Shown piece after piece: positions 7,001 through 10,210 of a DNA stretch of 10,210 bases. The DNA is taken from NCBI GenBank assembly GCA_028565715.1, contig JAOXYC010249012.1, positions 1-10,210 of the forward strand, given 5' to 3'. The position numbers and the translations under genes were made by a program. Every line of letters starts with the position of its first letter. Positions within the stretch are counted from its first letter, which is position 1. Source of the DNA: Phoronis pallida (lineage: Eukaryota; Phoronida; Phoronidae). The notes beneath the pieces were generated by a model. It saw nothing but the letters and a program-made list of their open reading frames with translations, was not told the origin of the DNA and ran no database searches.

Positions 7001-9770
7001 TAGTGAGTGTTGCCTTACTTATAAATTCATCCACATTTTCATGAAAAACAATTTCAAGAGGCTATATCATTGCAATTATCTAGCTTTAGTTAATTTTGGA
7101 TTTTTCACTTTTGGTTTTATTTATAAACTTGTTTAAACCAGGAAGCAGCATGGTTCTGTGCTGATGAGGCTATCCAGGTGATGGGGGGCATGGGATACAT
7201 GAAGTCATCAGGACTAGAGAGAGTTATGAGAGATCTTAGGATATTCAGAATATTTGAGGGAACCAACGATATTCTGAGATTGTTCATCGCCTTAACTGGC
7301 TGTCAGGTGAGATATCACAAACTTGCTTCACAAGTCTTCAAATGAGTTGGATTTTGAGGAACTACTAAAAATATGGGAAAATCAATAGTTATAAAAAATG
7401 TAAGACAAATCTGCAAAATCACAACTGATTTTATTTCAAAGTCAGAGGTTGAAGAGTACTACTTAATGTTTTATTTTAAAAACATTGACTCTGAACCGTT
7501 GTCCAGGTATTTGAATATTTTCTTATAAAAGGATACTGTTCAGCTTCAAGACAATTGTAAGATATGGAAGTATAATCAACGGTTTAGGAACAACCAAGAG
7601 CAATTAAAAAAAAACATTTTAATGATTCAAAGGCGGACACAAAAAGTAAAAAACGATCATTGCAGCAATCTGAGTGGTTTCATGCAAGTCTTAAGGTAAA
7701 AAAACTGTTTACCCTGTGATATCTGATAATGACTATGATGTTTGTATTCTTAGTATGCCGGAGCCCACCTCAAGGAACTTCAGAAGGCTGTCAAGAACCC
7801 GATGGCAAATGTCAACACACTGATGGGTATGGGATCAAAGAGAATTATGGGGTAAGTACAATAAAACATTATTGATATGAAAGATAGAGTTTTAGGATGA
7901 TGATAAATACTTGAATTCTAGGATGATATATCAAGTGGTGAGATTGAGCAATGTTTGTCAAAATATCAATAAAGCACTCTCAAAAAGGGAGTTTTTAAAG
8001 CTCATGAGCATTCAGGTTGGTCTGCCAAATCTGTCGACCAAATCTGTCTAGTTTTCAAATATCACACATCTTCTTAAACTTTTTTATTTTTAACCTTTGA
8101 CAATGTTTCTTTATTTTCAGCACATTTGGCATAAGTGGAATCTCTCTGTCACCATACATCAATTCACGGCTTTCAGATTCTGGAAATCTGGTAAGTTAAC
8201 TTGTTTTGCTCCAGTAATTTTGTCACAAAGGCATTGTGCACGTGTCAGAAGATTAAAAGTGCCAACTATGAATTTTTGCAGTAGCAAATTCTTTGTGTAA
8301 TTGTAAATATGTCCATTGTAAAAACCATGGCTGAAACAGTTTGGCTTTTTTGGTTTGGTTCAGTTCAGCAGGAAATGTTACTAAAAAATGGTAAAGACAC
8401 TGTGTTGGCTTACAGGGTGCATTTTTTTTTAAGTTGTTTCAGAAATACAAAAGAAATATGTATGAAAAAGTGCTTTTATCTGATTTTCTAACCTAAAATC
8501 AGTAAATAGCAAGATGAGTAAGGGTGAGGATTTTATTAAAAATAAGTGATTTGTCACCGTTTTCTCTTGAATTTTGCAAAGATTAGAATGTCTCCCAACC
8601 CATCTGAACCGAAAATCAGCGAACTGAACCAAAGTTGTTCGAACCGCTGTTCGGATACAGAACTGTGAACGGTTTCACCCCTAGTAAAAACACTAACATA
8701 GAGAAGGTTCTGTTGAGGTGATCACCTCTGATGTCTCACACGATTCACTATAATTGAAAAGTTATTTAAAAATTATGTTATTTCAACCCAGTGTTCTAAG
8801 GCCGTTGGAGATTTTGGAATTGCCATTGAAGATTTGTTGATAAAGAAAGGAAAGACAATTGTTGGTAAGTATGAATTAGTTTAAAACAATATTCAATAAA
8901 GCACATATCAGACTTACATACTTAAACTTTTACAACACCAACATAATAAACGTATTTACAAGCTTTTGGTCCATTTGCTTGTGTGAGCTTTGACTAAAAG
9001 TGGAAAATCCCGGAAGTCCATTCCATCTTCATAGTGATTTTATGTCAAATCGCAAACTGATTTCAAGGCACCATCCAATTGCCCTACAAGCTATGTAATA
9101 AGGTCACAGTTCTTGACCACTACACATGCAGAAATGTGTGTGTGTTCACTTTTCAAGTGATTTAACCTTGTGTTTGCTTTGCCAAATATTACCCAACGAA
9201 AGACAGGTAAATGGCTGAAAATGCGACCATTTGTTTTATGAGAGCTTTACATTTTTTAAAATGTAAAGCTCTCATAAAACAAATGGTCGCATTTAGTGTT
9301 ACTAAATCACAGTAGCGTATCCGTACAGATTTCAAAACCGGATGTTGCCCCTATAACAACTAATTTCTGTACGAGTTGTGTGTAAATTGATTAGGTGTAC
9401 AGTTTTGGGTTCTTATACTGTACAGTTTGGGGTTCTTTTACAATGTGTTTAGATATGTAGAAGAACCCGAAACTGTACAGTAAAAGAACCCAAAACTGTA
9501 CACCTAATCAATTTACACACAACTCGTACAGAAATTGGTTGTTATAGGGGCAACATCCGGTTTTGAAATCTGTACGGATACGCTACTGTGTAAATGAATG
9601 TTCATTTATTTTACATTGCAGAGGAGCAATTCCTTCTGAAGCGTGTTGCTGAGGCCACCATGGACATATATGGTATGGTCGCCTGTCTGTCTCGAGCTTC
9701 CAGGTCACTTGACAGGAATCTACCTAGCGCTGAACATGAAGCCTTGATGACAGAGACTTTCTGTAATGTG
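933..9770 (+). CDS. ACADVL: Very-long-chain acyl-CoA dehydrogenase, 18 exons, 3' end missing
   Basis: Join: 933-1006, 1576-1669, 2008-2080, 2481-2545, 2948-3056, 3769-3863, 4285-4416, 4643-4756, 4958-5043, 5563-5657, 5963-6066, 6250-6354, 6757-6843, 7142-7306, 7754-7851, 8121-8190, 8792-8864, 9622-9770. This gives 1788 nt (596 codons) with every intron GT-AG and no frame break. The enzyme makes the trans-2,3 double bond in long-chain acyl-CoAs using FAD and passes electrons to ETF at the mitochondrial inner membrane. Residues 1-42 lack Asp/Glu and carry scattered Arg/Lys, as in a matrix-targeting peptide. Core landmarks are LTEPASGSD (204-212), WISNGG (237-242), RKQFG (354-358), QVMGGMG (423-429) and FEGTND (449-454) with catalytic Glu450, equivalent to human Glu462. 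The extra C-terminal domain (about 467 on) separates VLCAD/ACAD9 from short- and medium-chain enzymes. [12 protein letters not shown] and [16 protein letters not shown] favour VLCAD over ACAD9. Human VLCAD has 655 residues, so about 50 remain outside. Confidence 0.96.
1109..1125 (+). promoter_or_regulatory. DR5-like nuclear-receptor half-site pair
   Basis: AGTTCA-CAATC-AGGTCA is two receptor half-sites in direct orientation separated by 5 bp, the spacing used by retinoic acid receptor/RXR dimers. It lies about 100 bp into intron 1. Half-sites are common by chance, so this is a weak call. Confidence 0.2.
1378..1521 (+). other. Candidate cassette exon in intron 1 (hypothetical)
   Basis: The acceptor context has a TACTAAC branch-like motif (1362-1368), a short pyrimidine-rich stretch and CAG ending at 1377. 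A possible donor GTATGC starts at 1522. The enclosed 144 nt is exactly 48 codons and is open in the phase set by exon 1, so inclusion would add 48 basic and hydrophobic residues inside the transit-peptide region without shifting the frame. The frame stops only after 1543. No ATG opens it, so it would need splicing. The branch motif is unusually close to the AG, and the donor is only moderate. Confidence 0.2.
1576..1669 (+). CDS. ACADVL: ACADVL exon 2: end of presequence and linker
   Basis: Residues 25-56, entering in phase 2 (AA|A gives Lys25) and leaving in phase 0. It holds the rest of the Ala/Arg-rich presequence, then a charged, Pro-rich linker ([15 protein letters not shown]) before the catalytic core. 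Acceptor TTTGCAG, donor GTAAGT. Confidence 0.93.
1670..2007 (+). other. ACADVL intron 2 (338 bp)
   Basis: AT-rich, bounded by GTAAGT and TCCCTTAG. No repeat or RNA structure was recognised. Confidence 0.9.
2008..2080 (+). CDS. ACADVL: ACADVL exon 3: start of mature enzyme
   Basis: Residues 57-80 plus one base. [11 protein letters not shown] followed by QVFPFPE matches the start of mature VLCAD (human SKSFAVGMFKG, then QVFPYPS). Donor GTATGC, phase 1. Confidence 0.96.
2081..2480 (+). other. ACADVL intron 3 (400 bp)
   Basis: AT-rich intron, GTATGC to TTTTACCAG. No feature recognised. Confidence 0.9.
2481..2545 (+). CDS. ACADVL: ACADVL exon 4
   Basis: Residues 81-102, entering in phase 1 and leaving in phase 0 at donor GTGAGT. 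It encodes the helical [20 protein letters not shown] segment at the start of the N-terminal alpha domain. Confidence 0.95.
2546..2947 (+). other. ACADVL intron 4 (402 bp)
   Basis: AT-rich intron ending AATTACAG. No feature recognised. Confidence 0.9.
2948..3056 (+). CDS. ACADVL: ACADVL exon 5
   Basis: Residues 103-138 plus one base. EVNDPAKND and [13 protein letters not shown] are near-identical to VLCAD. The residue split across the exon 5/6 junction is Asn139, where the family usually has the first Gly of a Gly-Gly pair. Donor GTAAGA, phase 1. Confidence 0.97.
3057..3768 (+). other. ACADVL intron 5 (712 bp)
   Basis: The second longest complete intron, GTAAGA to TGTTTTAG. Most is AT-rich, but about 3215-3385 is distinctly GC-richer and open in one frame; see the separate entry for 3227-3352. 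Confidence 0.88.
3227..3352 (+). other. GC-richer open island with splice-like ends (hypothetical)
   Basis: The island lies between an acceptor-like TTGCCATTCCAG (ends 3226) and a donor-like GTAAGC (3353). Its 126 nt is a multiple of three. In the ACADVL phase it runs into TGA after about 26 codons, so inclusion would truncate the protein (a poison exon). In another frame it belongs to an open stretch over 3215-3502 with codon-like composition and a hydrophobic tail. I do not recognise the protein. It could be a decayed transposon fragment. Confidence 0.2.
3769..3863 (+). CDS. ACADVL: ACADVL exon 6
   Basis: Residues 139-170. [19 protein letters not shown] then ALGAHQ is diagnostic of VLCAD (human [19 protein letters not shown]). 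Phase 1 in, phase 0 out, donor GTAATT. Confidence 0.97.
3864..4284 (+). other. ACADVL intron 6 (421 bp)
   Basis: Very AT-rich, with ATAAT runs near 3960-3970 and 4067-4077. The open frame over 3925-4107 is chance. No element recognised. Confidence 0.9.
4285..4416 (+). CDS. ACADVL: ACADVL exon 7: first signature
   Basis: Residues 171-214, in frame at both ends. [12 protein letters not shown] is followed by the acyl-CoA dehydrogenase signature LTEPASGSD (204-212), which contacts flavin and substrate. The residue before it is Ser203, where the family pattern usually has Gly, Ala or Cys. Donor GTGAGT. Confidence 0.97.
4643..4756 (+). CDS. ACADVL: ACADVL exon 8: beta domain
   Basis: Residues 215-252. 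SIRTRAV starts the beta-barrel domain; [12 protein letters not shown] (231-242) includes the Trp-Ile-Ser segment that packs against the flavin ring. Donor GTAAGT, phase 0. The preceding intron (4417-4642, 226 bp) has no visible feature. Confidence 0.97.
4958..5043 (+). CDS. ACADVL: ACADVL exon 9: beta domain
   Basis: Residues 253-280 plus two bases. TPVKDPVTG and [13 protein letters not shown] match VLCAD closely (human TPVTDPATG, ITAFVVERGFGGI). Acceptor TTTGTAG, donor GTAAAA, phase 2. The preceding intron is 201 bp (4757-4957). The open frame on the - strand over 4867-5160 is a shadow. Confidence 0.96.
5044..5562 (+). other. ACADVL intron 9 (519 bp)
   Basis: GTAAAA to ATTCCAG. It has a somewhat less AT-rich middle (about 5250-5470) and a 15-bp palindrome ATTTTGAATCAAAAT at 5263-5277. 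C/D-box-like TGATGA near 5386 lacks a proper box D partner, so no snoRNA is called. Confidence 0.85.
5563..5657 (+). CDS. ACADVL: ACADVL exon 10
   Basis: Residues 281-312 plus one base. [19 protein letters not shown] matches VLCAD (human [19 protein letters not shown]). Donor GTATGA after GGAG, phase 1. This donor and its downstream flank are duplicated 56 bp further on. Confidence 0.97.
5657..5767 (+). repeat. 56-bp tandem duplication spanning the exon 10 donor
   Basis: Copy 1 is 5657-5712 (56 bp) and copy 2 is 5713-5767 (55 bp). They differ by about three substitutions and one deleted base. Both start GGTATGAGCTTAC and end GGCCGTATCATCAAT. Copy 1 begins exactly at the last exonic base of exon 10, so copy 2 carries a second GGTATGAG donor-like site at 5713-5720. 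Confidence 0.95.
5658..5962 (+). other. ACADVL intron 10 (305 bp)
   Basis: Begins with the tandem duplication described separately. The rest (5768-5962) is AT-rich and ends CTCATGCAG, with no other element. Confidence 0.9.
5963..6066 (+). CDS. ACADVL: ACADVL exon 11
   Basis: Residues 313-347. [20 protein letters not shown] is the conserved stretch entering the C-terminal alpha domain of the core. Phase 1 in, phase 0 out, donor GTAAGT. The next intron (6067-6249) is only 183 bp. Confidence 0.97.
6250..6354 (+). CDS. ACADVL: ACADVL exon 12
   Basis: Residues 348-382. RKQFG (354-358) is the family R-x-Q-F-G segment, whose Arg contacts FAD across the dimer; AIQEK (366-370) and YQYVTE follow. Length equals that of human VLCAD over this segment. 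Donor GTGAGT, phase 0. Confidence 0.97.
6355..6756 (+). other. ACADVL intron 12 (402 bp)
   Basis: AT-rich, GTGAGT to TTTTTACAG. No repeat or RNA recognised. Confidence 0.9.
6757..6843 (+). CDS. ACADVL: ACADVL exon 13
   Basis: Residues 383-411. [13 protein letters not shown] and [12 protein letters not shown] match human SMAYMVSANMDQG and QIEAAISKIFGS. In frame at both ends, donor GTAAGT. The following intron (6844-7141, 298 bp) is AT-rich; the open frame over 6912-7136 is chance. Confidence 0.97.
7142..7306 (+). CDS. ACADVL: ACADVL exon 14: catalytic exon
   Basis: Residues 412-466, the longest exon. It holds the second family signature QVMGGMGYM and the catalytic loop [14 protein letters not shown]. 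Glu450 (codon 7256-7258) is the general base that takes the alpha proton. Lys432 is followed by Ser-Ser-Gly, where human VLCAD has Glu-Pro-Gly, so the usual acidic position of the signature is Ser433. Donor GTGAGA, phase 0. Confidence 0.98.
7307..7753 (+). other. ACADVL intron 14 (447 bp)
   Basis: AT-rich, GTGAGA to TATTCTTAG, with an A-run near 7607-7615. No element recognised. Confidence 0.9.
7754..7851 (+). CDS. ACADVL: ACADVL exon 15: start of C-terminal domain
   Basis: Residues 467-498 plus two bases. It encodes the start of the VLCAD-specific domain; [13 protein letters not shown] aligns to human GLGSALKNPFGN. It is much less conserved than the core, which is usual here. Donor GTAAGT, phase 2. 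The next intron (7852-8120, 269 bp) contains CCAAATCTGTC twice at 13-bp spacing (8025-8035, 8038-8048). Confidence 0.93.
8121..8190 (+). CDS. ACADVL: ACADVL exon 16
   Basis: Residues 499-522, entering in phase 2 and leaving in phase 0. [10 protein letters not shown] and LSDSGNL align with human SGLSLSGLVHPELSRSGEL. This part of VLCAD is tied to membrane association. Acceptor ATTTTCAG, donor GTAAGT. Confidence 0.9.
8318..8325 (+). repeat. Target site duplication, left copy
   Basis: GTAAAAAC directly abuts the left end of the intron 16 element and is repeated exactly at 8684-8691. Eight bp is the duplication length made by hAT transposases. Confidence 0.85.
8326..8683. mobile_element. Non-autonomous hAT-like DNA transposon (MITE)
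   Basis: The 358-bp element starts CATGGCTGAAACAGTTT; its right end read in reverse starts TAGGGGTGAAACCGTTC, matching at about 12 of 17 positions. A second shared block (TTTGGTTCAGTTC-like) follows further in on each side. The right end has the TAGGGGTG start seen in many hAT elements, and the insertion is flanked by an exact 8-bp duplication. There is no transposase coding capacity; open frames inside (8309-8491 +, 8429-8632 -) are too short and unrelated. The left end has drifted at its first bases, so the copy is probably old or inactive. Confidence 0.82.
8684..8691 (+). repeat. Target site duplication, right copy
   Basis: Exact copy of GTAAAAAC found at 8318-8325, directly after the right end of the element. 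Confidence 0.85.
8792..8864 (+). CDS. ACADVL: ACADVL exon 17
   Basis: Residues 523-546 plus one base. [20 protein letters not shown] aligns to human [20 protein letters not shown]. Donor GTAAGT, phase 1. Confidence 0.93.
9219..9294. repeat. Perfect 37-bp inverted repeat with 2-nt centre
   Basis: Arms 9219-9255 and 9258-9294 are exact reverse complements around TT. The outer ends read AAATGCGACC and GGTCGCATTT. No matching target duplication is seen next to the ends. In the pre-mRNA it would form an uninterrupted hairpin. The near-zero loop argues against a microRNA precursor. Confidence 0.97.
9303..9307 (+). repeat. Putative target site duplication, left copy
   Basis: TAAAT directly before the foldback element, repeated exactly at 9591-9595 directly after it. 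Five AT-rich bases could match by chance, so confidence is moderate. Confidence 0.6.
9308..9590. mobile_element. 283-bp foldback (long inverted repeat) element
   Basis: Arms of 134 bp (9308-9441 and 9457-9590) are reverse complements with four mismatches (9361/9537, 9415/9483, 9429/9469, 9438/9460) around a 15-nt loop (9442-9456). Ends read CACAGTAGCG and CGCTACTGTG, flanked by the 5-bp duplication TAAAT. Each arm ends, next to the loop, in two copies of a 23-bp unit beginning TGTACAGTTT. This is a non-autonomous DNA-transposon-like structure with no coding capacity. CAC ends and a 5-bp duplication recall Transib/RAG-type elements, but I cannot assign a family. Arm identity of about 97% suggests recent insertion or conversion between arms. 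Confidence 0.85.
9396..9441 (+). repeat. 23-bp unit repeated twice within the foldback arm
   Basis: Copies at 9396-9418 and 9419-9441 both begin TGTACAGTTT and end in TAC, differing at two positions. The mirror-image pair occupies 9457-9502 in the right arm. Confidence 0.9.
9591..9595 (+). repeat. Putative target site duplication, right copy
   Basis: TAAAT directly after the foldback element, identical to 9303-9307. Confidence 0.6.
9622..9770 (+). CDS. ACADVL: ACADVL exon 18 (last in window)
   Basis: Residues 547-596. [20 protein letters not shown] and LSRASRSL align to human [20 protein letters not shown] and LSRASRSL, and [12 protein letters not shown] to AQHEKMLCDTWC. Donor GTAAGT at 9771, phase 0. 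About 50 residues of the family are still missing and should be in one or two exons beyond the window. Confidence 0.97.
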
Positions 9771-10210
9771 GTAAGTTTTTGTTGGGATATACAGTGTAAA
9801 TACTGATGTCAGACCAATGTCCATATATTCTTGTTAATTTGTTCATATTAGAGTGCACACATGCTATATTTTAAAGATTGGTTTTTCTTAAAATCAAGAG
9901 CTTACCTTAAAAGAAAATTCAACTCTTGAATTTTGTTGACCATGTCCTTTTTCGGGAATACCAAATGATTTGAAAAAAGTTTTTTATTTTTGCATCATCT
10001 ATCTGCTTTTCATTGAAAGATTAAGTTATTTATAACGTTTGACTAAGGTGATTTTGAATTATATGAAACAAGTGGATGTAAATATTGTTATTTAAAAGTA
10101 GATTAAGGTTATGTAGGAGGTTAATTAGCAATTCTCTTTCTTTTTCAAATAACAATAAAACTAAACATTTTAAGCCCATGAAAGTATATATTTTCTGAAA
10201 CTTTGAGAAC
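9771..10210 (+). other. ACADVL intron 18, 5' part
   Basis: At least 440 bp of AT-rich intron running off the window. No exon resembling the VLCAD C-terminus and no repeat was recognised. Confidence 0.85.

Larger units (their letters stand above)
8191..8791 (+). other. ACADVL intron 16 (601 bp)
   Basis: More than half is a hAT-like element (8326-8683). Its flanks (8191-8317 and 8692-8791) are plain AT-rich intron. Confidence 0.9.
8865..9621 (+). other. ACADVL intron 17 (757 bp)
   Basis: The longest complete intron. The first 350 bp is plain, with a short TG run near 9136-9145. The last 400 bp is taken up by two adjacent inverted-repeat structures (9219-9294 and 9308-9590), described separately. 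Acceptor TTGCAG. Confidence 0.9.

Noticed and set aside
6912-7136. 74-codon open frame in intron 13
   Set aside because: AT-rich and low complexity in composition, without motif or splice support.
7890-7935. GGATGATGA and a second ATGATA in intron 15 as snoRNA C boxes
   Set aside because: No CTGA box D follows within a plausible length.
8630-8645. GGTTCGAAC on the - strand, like a tRNA B box
   Set aside because: No A box or cloverleaf around it; it belongs to the GGTTC-rich end of the hAT-like element.
9219-9294. MicroRNA precursor
   Set aside because: Perfect pairing with a 2-nt loop is unlike Drosha/Dicer substrates and fits a palindromic insertion better.
933-9770. ACAD9 as the identity of the main gene
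   Set aside because: The core blocks ([37 protein letters not shown]) fit VLCAD; ACAD9 differs at these places, although the C-terminal part is equally distant from both.

Overview
This window is animal nuclear DNA: an intron-rich protein-coding gene with GT-AG introns of about 180-760 bp in AT-rich sequence. Bacterial-style features (operons, ribosome binding sites) are absent. The lineage cannot be read securely. Small introns and protein divergence from vertebrates suggest an invertebrate, perhaps a mollusc or other marine group, but that is a guess.

The main gene, on the + strand, is very-long-chain acyl-CoA dehydrogenase (ACADVL/VLCAD), the mitochondrial inner-membrane flavoenzyme that starts beta-oxidation of long-chain fatty acids. 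I reconstructed 18 exons between 933 and 9770. They join without a frame break into 596 codons: transit peptide (about 1-50), acyl-CoA dehydrogenase core (about 60-465, catalytic Glu450) and most of the VLCAD-type C-terminal domain. The last roughly 50 codons, the stop and the 3' UTR lie beyond the window.

Upstream, on the - strand, a short exon starting at 655 looks like the first coding exon of MED11, a Mediator head subunit. The two start codons are 277 bp apart and diverge, so 656-932 is probably a bidirectional promoter. The 66 bp before the ACADVL start hold an ETS/GABP-type CCGGAAGT, an NRF-1-type half-site TGCGCA and an HNF4-type DR1 (AGGTCAAAGTCCA). That set fits a nuclear gene for mitochondrial fat oxidation.

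The introns carry most of the unusual structure. Intron 1 has a possible 144-nt frame-preserving cassette exon. Intron 5 has a GC-richer open island flanked by splice-like signals. Intron 10 begins with a 56-bp tandem duplication that copies the 5' splice site. Intron 16 carries a hAT-like non-autonomous DNA transposon with an exact 8-bp target duplication. Intron 17 has a perfect 37-bp-arm hairpin followed by a 283-bp foldback element with a 5-bp target duplication, ending 31 nt before exon 18. No RNA gene or CRISPR array was found, and no undescribed multi-gene system is visible.
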